Shown here in pieces: positions 25,080-54,780 of a DNA stretch of 64,000 nt. A model generated the notes under the pieces. The model was given only the letters and a program-made list of their open reading frames with translations. It did not search any database and was not told where the DNA came from. The translations under genes and the position numbers were made by a program. Every line of letters starts with the position of its first letter. The first letter of the stretch is position 1. The DNA lies in assembly GCA_964035795.1 (NCBI GenBank), contig OZ038321.1:372001-436000 (forward strand). Direction: 5' to 3'. The stretch is from Pterobdella sp. o SKG-2022 (Eukaryota; Annelida; Clitellata; Hirudinida; Piscicolidae).

Positions 25080-26545
25080 ATGGTCGATAACATGTCCGCC
25101 ATCAAAATAATTTGTTCCGAGATTGATTCTATTCAAGCAGCTCTCAACACGTTAAAAAGTAATGTGTTGAAGTTAATAAAGTCTGAGGAACCCTCGGTTC
25201 CAAAAAAAAGAGGGCGAAAGCAAAAGACTATGATCACCTCATCTCCTTCACTTTTCTCGCCTACCACATTTTCTTTGACTACTTCTTATCCTTCAACTAC
25301 TTTACTTTCCTCGACCACTACATTTACTTCAACTACCACATCTCCTTCAACCACTTCAATCTTCTCAGCCACTACAGCTCCTTCGACTGCCTCAATCTCC
25401 TTGACCACTACAGCTCCTTCAACTAACTCTTCATCCCATGCAATAACTCCACTCTTCTCAAAAACTCCATCTTCTTCATCAAGCTCAACTTCAACAACTA
25501 TGACCACTTCTCCAATTTCATCTACAAGCATGGCATCATTTTCAACTTCTCCATCTCTTGCTTCTACAACAACTACTTCATCTCTTAGTTTAATTAATAA
25601 TTTTCCATCATTAATTTCACTAGAATCATTTTTACCAATCAATACAATCACATCTACTCTTACTTCTAACTCACCTCAACCTACTTACAGCACTATTGTT
25701 AAGTCAAAAAACAAGCACACCCTTTCTTCTCCACCCACTAACAAAATCTCACACTCATTCCCCCCCAAGCAACATATAAACCATTCTATCAAGAAAACTC
25801 CACCTATAATTGAATATTTGACTAAAATTACTTCCACCACAGGTGAGACTCCAAGTGAGTTCTGCAGAGGATTGGTTTCATCCATTAACCTTTCTAAACA
25901 GACCTTTAAGTCTTATCCCAAGCATGTTCGTGAGTCTACTGATGCCGTTGTCTGGAAAGCTGACTCTGCTGATTTACTCAAAAATGCCAAACTTTTTCTT
26001 TCCTCTCTTCCCAACATCCGCCTTCATGACCCGATTCTTTTAAACCCAACAATCACTGTTCTAGGTCTACCGACATGGGTTTCGGATAAAGAACTGGAGA
26101 CCTCTCTCAATCTCCTCTTTCCATCTGCTTATCCCAGCGCTCTCCGTGCCTTCAGACAGAGGCCTAACGCACGAAATCCTTCTACCCGTGATTGACTTAT
26201 CCAAGTTCCAAGCACTGTTTTTCCCACGCTGATCAAGTCCAAGAAGATACATTTTCCCTTTTGGTAGATTTCCTTTCCACTCCCGTATTCACCCTACTAG
26301 ATGTCTGAATTGCCAGACTTATGGCCATAATATATCTAAATGCCACAACCCTAAAGTATGTGAGCACTGTGGCAAAGACCATCCGTCTGACAACTGTTCT
26401 AGATCTTCTCCTCTATTCTGTGTTCCGTACTTTAAATCAAATCGCTCTTGTCTTGACCATGTCACCACATCCTCTTCTTGTCCGGTGTATAAGCAACAAG
26501 TGCGACTTAAGATGGGGCGTACGGCCTGGCAATGAAGCCCTGCCT
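25080..26545 (+). pseudogene. LINE ORF1 remnant with CCHC zinc knuckles
   Basis: An ATG at 25080 opens 371 codons: an N-terminal helix, a basic KKRGRKQK patch, about 150 residues of Ser/Thr-rich low complexity, then a more ordered segment. TGA at 26193 interrupts, and a T-run frameshift near 26256 moves the frame. Beyond it are two zinc knuckles, CLNCQTYGHNISKC (CX2CX4HX4C) and CEHCGKDHPSDNC, on about 26303-26400. In jockey/CR1 elements ORF1 binds the element RNA. Confidence 0.75.
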
Positions 26546-26582
26546 TACTCATGCACCCTCAAAATCTATTTCCTTCTGTGAA

Positions 26583-27480
26583 GTTTGGCCTTCTCAATCC
26601 CCGTTCCACTCGCAACAAATCCACTCTTATCCTGGACGCGATCTCCACTCACTGTTTCGATATCCTTGCACTGACTTAAACGTGAATCCCTGAAGATGCC
26701 GACATTGTCACAAAATACGACATTGTTCCCCCAGGTTACCATGTTCTACATTCTCATCGTTTTAGTGGAAAGCGCGGTGGTGGTATTTCTTTGGTTTCTT
26801 CCAACTCCGTTAAACTGACACTTGTAAAATCTGAAATACACTCTTCTTTTGAAGCATTAACTGCCCAAGCCTCTTTCCTAACACGTTCCTTAACCATTTC
26901 TGTTATTTACCGCCCCCCTAACTCAAGTAATTTTATTCGTGAACTCACAGCTCATCTTTATTTTCTTTCTTCGACATTCAATCATTTCATAATGTCTGGA
27001 GATTTTAATACCCCTAACTGTCTTCATCTTGATAATCCCCTTAATATTCTTTTGCGAGAGCACGGTTTGACGCAGCATATTAACTTTCCAACTCACAGGC
27101 TTGGCAATACTCTTGATCTTGTTATCACACCGGATTCTCTCTCTCATCTTATTCCTGACCCTGTCAGCAAAATTTTTGAATCTAATCATTTCCTTATTTC
27201 GTGCCGTTTTAACCTCGTACGGCCCCACCTTTCACCTCATCGTGTCACTTCTCGGTCTTTCAGGAATCTCAACTTGGCCGGCTTTGGAAAGGATGTCAAT
27301 TTTATAAGCGATTTACTTATTAATTCTCCAATTTCTAAGGTCGATGACTTTGTTAGTTCCATGGACAAATTGTTCTTTTCGCTGATGGATTCTCATGCTC
27401 CTTTACGCAGTCATACTTTTCGCCCCAGCTTTAGATATAATCCCTGTTTTCCTGCTGAAGCAGTTTTCCGGCATCTTCAC
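26583..27480 (+). pseudogene. LINE APE-type endonuclease remnant
   Basis: The reading starts KFGLLNPRS and contains GDFNTPN (about 26998-27018), GNTLDLVIT and the ESNHFLISC region, the order expected for APE-like target-site endonucleases. The segment LALT*T*IP near 26668-26690 has stops where the family has the catalytic Glu and a Trp (LALTETW). The linker to the RT after FRPSFRYNPCF is short and shifts frame. Confidence 0.75.
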
Positions 27481-27590
27481 CTCCATTATATGCAAACTTT
27501 CTGCTCTTCCCTTTTCACAGGGCATTTTTCCAACTTCATTCAAAACGGCGCAGGTAACCCCTTTACTAAAAAAAATATAACCTAGACCCC

Positions 27591-28934
27591 ATGCAAACAT
27601 CCAATTATCGTCCAATTTCAAACCTCAGCACCATCTCAAAAATTTTAGAGAGGGTTGTTCTCAAGAGATTATCCTCTCATGTTTCTGTACTGCGTAACTT
27701 CAACCTTTTCCAGTCGGCGTATCGCTCTCATCACTCAACGGAAACTGCGCTTTTATACATCACTGAGAGCCTCCGCATTATCTGTGCTACCGGGTCTGCG
27801 GCCATCTTAGTGTCTTTAGATATTTCAGCAGCTTTTGACACCATTACTCATCCAAATATGCTGGATATCCTTGAAGACTACTTTCACATTTCTGGCATTG
27901 CTTTATCCTGGTTTCAGTCCTATCTCTCCGAACGCAAGCAATTTGTTAAAATAAGCTGCTCTTCTACTTTTGTCTCCCTTCGTTTTGGTGTTTCTCAAGG
28001 TTCTGTTTTTGGGCCCATACTCTTTTCTCTTTATACTTCTCCTATTAGCGAGATCATACAGAAGCACGACGTTTTATATCATCAGTTTGCTGATGATATT
28101 ACTCTCTTTACAGGCGCCTCTTACCTTGATTCTCATCCCAGCCTCACTAAGATATCTGAATGCATCACTGAGCTTAATCTTTGGTTTTCTAACAATCACC
28201 TCATGTTGAATCCTAACAAAAGCGAAGTGATGTTTGTCGGCAGTCCCATACTCCTTTCCAAATCCAATCTTCCCACTGAAGTTATCTTTGACGGCATTAC
28301 TCTTTCCGTAACATCCAAACTGAAGATACTAGGTGTAACTCTTGATTCTAGACTCAACTTTACACACTTTGTCTCTCAGATCATACAAGCATCCAACTTT
28401 CATCTCCATGCGATCAGACAGGAACGCAAGTTCCTACCCTTTGACACTGCCGTTGCTCTGATCATCTCTTTAGTTCTTTCAAGGATTGATTACTGTAACT
28501 CTCTTCTTTCTCGACTCCCGAACTGTCTTATTTCTAAGTTGCAATCTCTCCAAAATCGTGCTGCTAAAACCGTTCTTCAAGCCGACTACTATTCTTCATC
28601 TCGCACTTATCTCGATCGCCTTCATTGGCTGCCGGTCGCACTAAGAGCCCAGTTCAAGTTGCTATGGCTCACCGCTAACACCTTATATTTTAATCAGCCG
28701 GCTTATTTATATGACCGTCTTTCCATTAGACAGACTCCTGAGTCTCAGGTCTTCGAACTCTGGTTTATGGCTACATCAGCCTGTCTCTTCTAACTCTTTT
28801 TTATATCGCTTCTTCTCGCATATCGCCCCTCACTTATGGAACTCTCTTCCACTTAATCTCCGTCTTTCACCTTCTCTTAAAGTTTTTCGCAAGCGTTTAA
28901 AGACGCATCTTTATAACCAAATTTCTCTCTCATA
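27591..28934 (+). pseudogene. LINE reverse transcriptase remnant
   Basis: A 400-codon open frame encodes NYRPISNLS, LVSLDISAAFDT, GVSQGSVFGPILFSLY, the catalytic YHQFADDITLF, LSRIDYCNSLL and LHWLPVALRAQFK. These are the RT blocks and thumb of CR1/L2-like LINEs. A frameshift near 28745 moves the C-terminus to another frame, ending KRLKTHLYNQISLS at 28934. The RT core itself has no stop, so it is the best-kept part. Confidence 0.85.
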
Positions 28935-28995
28935 GCCCTTCTGATTAGAGCAGCGCCTCTGCAGCAAACCTAGCTTGCAAACTGTGCGCCCTACA

Positions 28996-31165
28996 AATAA
29001 TAATAAATAATAATAATAATATTATTTTATTTTTATTATTATTATTTTATAATAATTATTATTATTCTATTATTATTATTATTTTATCATTATGTGTTTT
29101 TATTATCCCCATTTTAATTTATTATTTTGAAGATGGCAGTACCAAAGCATGCACTCCAACTTGTGAAGTTTCCCATTATTTTATCTTCATTTGCAGTATC
29201 TTCCATAAGTTTTGGAAGTTGTTTCATTTTTTTCACAATAATTTTTTATTTCCACTAATTATATTTTTATTCAATTTTTTCGTCATGCTGATGTCATTTT
29301 CTTTCATAAATATCACTTTTTTTTGTTACTTTCATATTCTTTTGATTAATTATTTTTTCAATTATATTTTTAATTTATTTCTCTAATGCATGACTGAAAC
29401 AGCTGTTCTGGCAGCTTAAAGATGATTCTGAAAAAGTAAATGAAAAATATTTGAATTTTTTTAGTTTTTTATATTAAATAATTCAATGTTTAATTAGTTT
29501 AATTAAAATTTTAGTTTATAAAATTCATGACCTTAAACAAGAAAACTGTCTAAAATTTCAAAAACTCCAAGTTACAAATTGAATTCCATGCAAATTAAGA
29601 AAACATTCAAAAATGTGGAGATACTTTTGGAAATTTTGATAATTACTTTTTCAAACTAACTTTTCAAAAATTCATTTCTTTGAAAGCTTTTTTGAGTAAT
29701 CATTTCACGTTATTATCGCCATTTTTAGTACAAAACATGGTTACATAGAAAAAATTTTGCTTTTTAATAAGAAAATAAATTCAAAGTCATAATTTAAAAC
29801 CTTGTAATGTCATTGAGAAATACTGTCAGATAATTTTATAAACATTGACGAAATAAAAACGAAAAAAAAGACTTAGGCTCTTCATTCCATCACAAAGCTT
29901 CTTGATTTTCTGTCGGATCATCGTTGAGTGGGTTTAATAGAACTTTAATAGAACTGAGCATAAAATAACATGACTCAATATAACTAAGCACAACGGTTCA
30001 GAAGTTCAAGAGACTTCTCGATTCGATGGGAAACCATCAACAGAAGCTCATCAAAAATAACCTCCTTTTTCACTCATCACCATCGTTTTGCGTCCGTTTC
30101 CATGTTAACATGGGTTGGACAAAAATGAATAAAAATAACACAGGGATACTTTAAATATCGCACATTGTTGCCACAAATATAGCTACCATTATAAAGTTTT
30201 TAAAAAGTTGAAGTAAATTAGAAGCGTATTGGATGCTTGAATTCCAAAATTTAAAATTTAGACGTGAGCTCAATTTTCAGTGAAAATTTTGAAGGATTGG
30301 AAAGAGAAGTGCTGGTGGCATGGCAAGATGGATAACTAATGAGAAGACTATTATTATCATTTGTGGAATGCAAAAAATTAATAAAAGTTGAGAAGCATTA
30401 TTGAATCGGAAATGAAATTGTAGATTTAAAAATGAATTTAATTAAGAGAATGTTTTTACTAACTTGTATTTCTTAGACATGCACTTTTCAATAAAATTAA
30501 ATGCAACAGCCCATATTCTTCAATCCACGAAGCTTTGCAGTTCAAAACCTCTCTTTGTAATTATCATTCGACATCACGAGGAGATCAAAAAACTACTACT
30601 CGATCAACCTTGTGAGCAAACAAAATGGAAACTGCTACACAATGCGCTATAAAATTTTTGAGCATAAAAATTAAGCTCTAAAAGATAGATTTCATTTTTC
30701 CAATATTGAATTTAGGCGATATTAAAGTGACATTAACGCGGAAATGAGAATTTTATTTAAAAATGTTACCCTAATACAGTTTCCTGGCGTTTAATCACTT
30801 AGTAATTCAGCCATGCGTTTGTGAATTCAGTAGTTGAAGTTTTATTTTTTTTGTTTTTAATGGAAAAAATATTTTTGATTTACACATAAATAAATATTTC
30901 TATTTAATAAATTTATCAGAATATTATTTCGAAACTTAATTTGCATATTTATTTTATTTATTCAAATAAATGAAATACAATATGCAAATACAACACAATG
31001 GTCAATACACCAAACTCAAACGAAAAACCAAAATCGAAATAATACAATTCACACAAAACCATATTGAATGAACCAGGTTTTATCAGTTTATTTCATTTTC
31101 ATTTTTTTTCAAACTTATTTCACCAACAAAAAATACTTTCGTCTCATCTTTGCGCTCTTTCTCCA
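28996..31165. other. AT-rich spacer between LINE and TRPV gene
   Basis: It starts with the ATT repeat tail of the LINE (to about 29090), then AT-rich DNA with no recognisable exon, RNA gene or element. The GPCR (+) and TRPV (-) genes converge across it. Confidence 0.6.
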
Positions 31166-31545
31166 TCACCATCAACTATTTCCCCTTCCACCCACCTCAT
31201 CACCATCAACTATTTCTCCTTCCACCCACCTCATCACCATCAACTATTTCTCCTTCCACCCACCTCATCACCATCAACTATTTCTCCTTCCATCCACCCC
31301 ATCACCATCAACTATTTCTCTTTCCACCCACCTCATCACCATCAACTATTTCTCCTTCCACCCACCTCATCACCATCAACTATTTCTCCTTCCACCCACC
31401 TCATCACCATCAACTATTTCTCCTTCCATCCACCCCATTACCATCAACTATTTCCCCTTCTATCCACTCCATCAACATCAACTAGTTCTCCTTCTACCTA
31501 CTCCATCACCATCAGCTAGTTCTCATGCTACCCACTCCATCACCA
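31166..31545. repeat. 34-bp minisatellite at the TRPV 3' end
   Basis: About 10-11 copies of a 34-bp unit containing CATCACCATCAACTATTTCT then CCTTCCACCCACCT; the copies nearest the TRPV gene are degraded. On the TRPV (-) strand each unit reads AGGTGGGTGGAAGG, a donor-like sequence. The overlapping + strand frames are repeat shadows. The array begins a few bases beyond the proposed TRPV stop codon. Confidence 0.92.
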
Positions 31546-31549
31546 TCAA

Positions 31550-43262
<11,713 letters not shown>

Positions 43263-44575
43263 CGTTTTGGGGAAGAAAGGGATGTGGTAGTTAAAAAGAG
43301 AGGTGTGGTGTTTAGGAAGTGGGTGGGATCTTTAGAGTAGGATGTGTTTTGGGATAGTGTTCTGTTGTTTTTGTTAAAAAGTGGGTGTTGGTAGTGAGTT
43401 ATTATGTTATTTTTGAAGATTAATTCCAGCAGTTTTTTTTTTGTATCCAATGAAGTTTTTATTCTATCATAAATTCTCTTTATTATATTTTTTTTTAATA
43501 AATTTATTTATAATAAAATTTCCATTTTGTATATTATGTCTTATTTTAAAATCGAATAATATTTCTGTGGTATTTGTATCCAAACAAAACTTAAAATTAT
43601 TTATTTTGTAAACTTTTGATTTTCAGCCTTTATATACAAAACACTTTTTTTCGAAATTAAAATTATTTTCGGCTTTTAATCTTTTCGGAAGCTCTTGAAA
43701 AACTAATAAAGTGATAAGGAGTGTTGGTTTAGCTTGATATTACAATGCAAATATGCTTCGAGCAACTTAAATTTAAGAGTTTTTATGCTGAAGGAAAACA
43801 TGGGCAACACTACCATCAACACTCCCACAAGATTTGGTGCCTCCTTCTTATGGAACGATTGACAAAAGTTCCACTTTTGAACTTTCTCACACTTCACTGT
43901 ACCAATTTTAACTCAACTCCAAATATGATCACAAGTTACTTGGAGACATCAACAAGAGACAAAGCTAAAGATACCTGGTTCGATGCCGGGTGACGCCATC
44001 AAGATGAGTCAACAGCTTAAATTAAAAGTTTTGAAAGATGAAAAAAAGCTGACAATCAAGTCACCCCAAACAAGGTCTGGTTGCCCAAGCATTAGGTTGC
44101 GCAAGACGCCACTCCATGTGCATTAAAGAAATGCTATTTAGAAATAGAAATAGTACTTTTATGAGTTTTATCTCATACCTAACTTTCAAAAACGTCGCAT
44201 GAGTTTTAGTTGTTTTTTGTTTCACCTCAAAAATCCGATCTTCAACTCATTTCATCAGAGTTTCATATGAGCTTGAATTGCTTAAAAGACTTGAATTTTT
44301 GCTCAAAATGTGTCATTAGTCGAAGCTTTTTGTTAGAATAAATTTATCAAATCTATAATTTTTGACGCAGATTATAAAAAAAAGCGAAAAAAGATATGTT
44401 TTTTCGACTGAAAGCTGCACAGATATCGAAGATGGCATGGTTATAGTTGATAGGGGAGGAACATTTATAAAAATACCAAAAACAAATAATACATAGAGTT
44501 AACAATGAAACGTTACATGGGAATAAACATAGAACCAAGATTACAGTAGACATTCATTTGGCTTCGGAGAGTTTT
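43263..44575. other. Spacer between TRPV and coiled-coil genes
   Basis: The two minus-strand genes are tandem. The region should hold the TRPV promoter and 5' UTR and the 3' UTR of the upstream gene. I see no recognisable gene or element in it. Confidence 0.55.
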
Positions 44576-50349
<5,774 letters not shown>

Positions 50350-51364
50350 CTGTTTGTTTTGTTAGGTGTGTGTTTGTGCCGTTGGAAGTGTTTATGTGTC
50401 TTTTTCTTTGTATGTGTTAAGTTGTTTCGTTTTGTTTTTTTGTGCATGTATTTGTGTTTATCTTGTGTCAGTTTGCTTCTTTGCCTGTCTTTTTCTTGAT
50501 ATATGGGTGTACTGGGTCTTTTTCTGGGTTTGTGTGTAACTGTTTATATCTTTTTATTTTGATGTTTTTTTCTGTATTTCTGTGTTTGTGTGAAGCTTAT
50601 TTCAGATTCATTTCTGTGTTCGAGTCTTTTTGTCGATTTTGTTGTTATCTTTATTTATATTTCTCGTAAATTGTTCGTATCTTTTGTTTTAATTGTTCAT
50701 TTCTACTTTTTTTGCAAGTTTTCACACCTCCCTCCAAATATTTTTTTCTTGTTTTTGTTTTGTAAATTTTTTTTGAAGTGCTCTTCTGTTATTGTTTGTT
50801 TTTGTGTTTGTGTTCACGTTTGTATTCTCCAATGTGTGCGTTTATATTTAATTCTATTTGTTTATTTATATTTTTAATTATTTGTATATTAGTATTCATG
50901 TCATTGTATTTTTGCATTTTTTTGTATCTGTGTGTTTGTTTCTCCTCTTGTAAGTGTTTATATTTTGTTGTCCTTGTATCTGTGCGTTTGTATTTTTCTG
51001 TAGGATTATACCTTTCCTTGTATTTGTGTGTTCGTATTTTTCTGTGGAATTATACTTTTCTTTGTATCTGTGTGTTTCGTTTTTTTTCTGTGTTTATATT
51101 TGTTTTTTCAACTATGTGTTTATGTTTTTTAGCTTCAATATGGGCGGAAAAATATAAATCACTCAATTAAATGGAAACATACTATAGAAAAAATTCAACA
51201 ACAAAAATAATAATAAAAATAATAATAAAAATAATAATAAAAATAATAATAAAAATAATAATAATGAGTAAAAAACAATAAAACTGTTTGAAACATAATA
51301 ATGAAATAATAAAAAAAATAATAATAGAAAATAACAAAATAATACAAGTAAGAGAAACAACAAC

Positions 51365-51395
<31 letters not shown>

Positions 51396-52966
51396 GCAGC
51401 AGAAATAGCGCAATGGAATGTAAATGAAGTGCAGTTTTGTGTAGTTGTTTTTGATGGGCGTTTGACCTTCAAAGGTCGTTTTTGATGGTTTGTTTACATT
51501 CGTTAAATATAACAATGTTTGTTTACATTTTTTAAAAATAGCTATAATTTTGTTTCTATTTATTTTTTTTGTTTTTTTTTACTTACATATCAAGTATTGT
51601 TTTTCTGCAACTGAACCAAACACAGCAGGGAGATCCAGTTTTGTTTTTTGAAATATTTGGAAAAAAATTTGAAATCAATATGCTACTGTGTTTACATGAT
51701 AATGTGTTTTTTTTATTATTGTTAATCTTTTTTTTATTATTTTTTGTTTTTTTATTATTTTTCTTTTTTTTATTATTTTTTGTTTTTTTATTATTTTTCT
51801 TTTTTTTATTATTTTTCGTTTTTTTATTATTTTTTGTTTTTTTATTATTTTTCTTTTTTTTATTATTTTTCGTTTTTTTATTATTTTTTGTTTTTTTATT
51901 ATTTTTTGTTTTTTTATTATTTTTTGTTTTTTTATTATTTTTCTTTTTTTATTATTTTTTGTTTTTTTATTCTTAAGTTCACAATAGTTTTTCTACGTTT
52001 GATACATTCCTTTGTTAATTACTGTTGTGTTGAATTTTTTTTCATTCACCGATGCTAAAAATAGAACTCATTTGTTATGCTAATTAGACACAAATAAAAC
52101 AAATCTTCCACATATCAACAATAAAAGATTCCCTTCTGTGTTGAAAACTGTGTGCAAGCTCACCGAGTGATCTTGTATGAAGCATGGACTTCCAGCGAAA
52201 TAAATTATCTTTGTGCATTGGATAAATCCTTTTGTGACTTTCATAGTGAACAACGTTACAGTGAATAGTAATTTGATTTTGCGATAAATAATTTAATTTT
52301 GGTAAAAATCCTTTTAAACATCTTACAACTCAATCCTTTCAAATGGTCCATCGAGGTTTTTCCATGCGAACCTTGCACTCATGTGTCCTTGCTGCATCAT
52401 AATAACTAATATCATTTGTTTTGTGAAAATTTTATCATTATTATTGCTTTTTTTTCAAGTATTTTTATTATTTTTTTAATTGTTATTTTTGCTGTTGTTA
52501 TCATTAATTTATTCTGTTTGTTAGAGTGATGATTATTCTTATTTATTTTTATTATTATTGTTTTTATGGTTTATATCATTTTTATTATCAACCTTATTAT
52601 TGTTATTGTTTTCAAACATGATTGGTCGTTTTTATTTATCTAACGTCAGTCTATGGCGGGTGAGTGTTCAACGCATGAATAATAAACATGACATCATTAA
52701 TAATAAAAATAATGATAACAAAAAAATAAATCAAATGGAAATTATTCAAAAAAATTAATAATAAAAATGATGAAATAAAATATTAATATTTAAACTAATG
52801 GAATAAATAAGAATAATAAGAATAATAACATCAATGATACAAACGGTAAGATTTATATATAAAAATAAAAATAATGGAGTTAACAATGAAATAAAAGAGC
52901 AGCAGTTGAGAAAAAAAAAACAAAATAATCTAAATAAAATAACAATAATAATAATAAGATGATGAT
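50350..52966. other. T-rich and AAT-rich spacer upstream of the coiled-coil exons
   Basis: 50350-51170 is T/G-rich (GTGTTTGTATTTTT-like). 51184-51390 has AATAATAAAAATAATAAT tracts and an AAT array. 52000-52966 is AT-rich. Further 5' exons of the coiled-coil gene probably lie here or beyond; a donor-like ACTCG|GTGAGC at about 52164-52172 (-) is one candidate, but I cannot place it in phase. Confidence 0.5.
51710..51970. repeat. T-rich 17/18-bp tandem repeat
   Basis: About 14 units of TTTTTTATTATTTTTYGT. The Phe/Leu/Tyr frames across it are shadows. Confidence 0.9.
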
Positions 52967-53001
52967 GATGATGATGATGATCCTCATCATCATCATCATC
53001 A
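52967..53001. repeat. (GAT)n-(ATC)n inverted repeat at LINE 5' edge
   Basis: Seven or eight GAT triplets are followed directly by CC and five or six TCA/ATC triplets, so the two halves can fold back on each other. ATC triplets recur at 55685-55703 near the 3' end of the element. Confidence 0.75.
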
Positions 53002-53169
53002 GCCCAACTACAGAAACCACCTTCACGCGGTGTCGGGCCCAACGGAGAGTTTCTATTCACGACGAGAAAAAGTGAGAACACGAGAAAACATCATCCCTAC
53101 CAGCACCATCACCACAACCTCATACACTATCACCAATACAACCCCATACACACCACTACCACCATCAAA

Positions 53170-54230
53170 AGAGAGAAAGTCGGTTTTTTCCCAAGGTCTG
53201 AAACCACGGCCCTTGTCCCCAGACCGTCACTTTATAGGGCCCTCAAATCCAAATTTATCCGTGCTGGAGACATTGAACTCAACCCTGGTCTTAAGCAGTC
53301 TTGCGGAGAATGTGGAAAAACATGCACAGCAAAGGCGTTACGGTGTACCAGGTGCAGACTCTTTTATCACCCCAAATGAAGCGGCTTATCGAGGACGGAA
53401 ATGGTCAGCTTCCGAGAGGCGGACAACTACCAATGCCGAAGATGCCGCTCGCAGAATCCATCCCACCCATGCACCAAATGCGGAAGGAGCTTCCGAATAG
53501 GACAAAACGAGCTTAAGTGTCACTCCTGTAATCTTCCAACTCATCTTAGATGCACCAGACTGACACGAAATGAGCGTGTAAGAGCAAAGACGGGAACGTT
53601 ATCTTGGATTTGCTGCCTTCGCTCGACGATGAGTAATGACCAAGAAAGGGAAGATGACCAAAATGACGACGTTGACAACAATGATAGAGTACCACAAGAG
53701 TGCGCTAAGTGTAAGCATCCGATCAGGCACAAGGCCCCCAAGGCTACCTGCAACGACTGTGGCGCCCACTACCATCTTGTATGCACAGGCCTTCTGAGAA
53801 CCCAGAGAGAAAAGATCAGAGATGGACGTCGAGAGTGGAGCTGCTGTTCTGGTCAAGAGGTGACAGAAGTAGACCACGTGATTTCACTCCCAGCTATAAA
53901 CCCTCCAGCAACTTTCATGGAAACAAGTACCACCGCAGCTGAACCTGAGAAGGAACCACAAGCCCAGTTTGATGGCACCTGGTGCATGGAATGCAAAAAA
54001 AAAATCCACCGTGGTGCTCGCCGACTCAAATGCAGTCAGTGTAAGAGTCCTTTCTACATCTAATGCATGACTACGATTAGAAGTCAAGCAAATGTGTACC
54101 TCCAAACACCTACATGGCGTTGCCCCAGGTGCAGACCACAAGGAGATCAGGAAGACACTGATGATGACACCAAACCAAAGCTCGACAAGACCTCGGCCGG
54201 GATCTTAAAGCCCCAGATCAGTATACTAAA
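53170..54230 (+). pseudogene. LINE 2A-like motif and four Cys-rich (PHD-like) fingers
   Basis: The frame runs FFPRSETTALVPRPSLYRAL, then AGDIELNPGL at about 53259-53288. Four finger-like repeats follow: CGECGKTCTAKALRCTRC; CTKCGRSFRIGQNELKCHSC; CAKCKHPIRHKAPKATCNDC; and CMECKKKIHRGARRLKCSQC, each followed by a CXXC or CC end such as REWSCC or WRCPRC. The spacing suits PHD-type fingers known from some LINE ORF1 proteins. TGA at 53377 replaces an expected finger Cys and TAA occurs at 54061. Confidence 0.72.
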
Positions 54231-54780
54231 GTAGAACGCAAACGGAAATGTACAGGGAAAGTCAACTTCTTAAGACTTAGCCGAGAAGCACAAAGTAGAT
54301 GTAATCGCAATACAAGAAACTCGCCTTCTCCCGCGCGATAAGATCCCAACTCTCACCAATTATCACCCAGTTCGTAGAGACCGACCAGTACAAGGGGAAG
54401 CTCGGGCAGGAGATCTTCTAACGTATATCAAGAAATCACTACCCTTCAAAGTGTGCCGACCATTCAACAATGAAAAAGGAGCTTTTGAAAGACTGTCAAT
54501 ACAGATACCAATTTCCAACCAGCAGACAGTAACCATCTCCAATTGTTATCTCCTTCCGGAGAACTCCCATTTCCTGCAACGGATTGGTTTTTCAATGCCA
54601 AGGCCGGAGCAGTATGGGAATCAATCTTCGGAAAGACCAGTCTTGCCAAACAGCCAGAACTTCTTTCCTCATGGATGCAGATAGGTGAAAATAGCTTCGA
54701 GACTTCCGGCAGCAAGTCCGGGGATGCTGAAGCTGACAAGAAATGGGCATTGCAACGACTGGAGAGAGGCTGAAACACCT
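54231..54780 (+). pseudogene. LINE APE-type endonuclease fragment
   Basis: Reading NANGN...DLAEKHKVDVIAIQETRL continues in the same frame as the fingers, with TAG and TGA/TAA stops near 54233-54273. YHPVRRDRP, AGDLLTYIKKSL and TVTISNCYLLPE are endonuclease-like. Further pieces (WFFNAKAGAVWE) are in another frame after 54540. The fragment then jumps to sequence just before the RNase H, so the end of the endonuclease and the RT are lost. Confidence 0.65.

Larger units (their letters stand above)
25080..28995 (+). mobile_element. Degenerate CR1/L2-like non-LTR retrotransposon (LINE)
   Basis: Order of parts: ORF1 with Ser/Thr-rich N-terminus and CCHC knuckles, an APE-type endonuclease, a reverse transcriptase with FADD, and the C-terminal region that in this group reads like APHLWNSLPLNLR. 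The 3' end has GCGCCCTACAAATAATAATAA and then an ATT-type repeat, which is usual for this group. Nonsense changes and frameshifts are present in every part, and the endonuclease-RT linker looks shortened, so the copy is dead. It lies in + orientation inside ATT repeats. The assignment is from remembered motifs. Confidence 0.85.

Noticed and set aside
25286..25885. Minus-strand Val/Glu-rich ORFs in the LINE
   Set aside because: Antisense of the Ser/Thr-rich ORF1 region.
53030..53500. 156-aa ORF starting MSGPTESFYSRREKV
   Set aside because: It is in a different frame from the 2A/zinc-finger reading of the LINE and has no recognisable motif.
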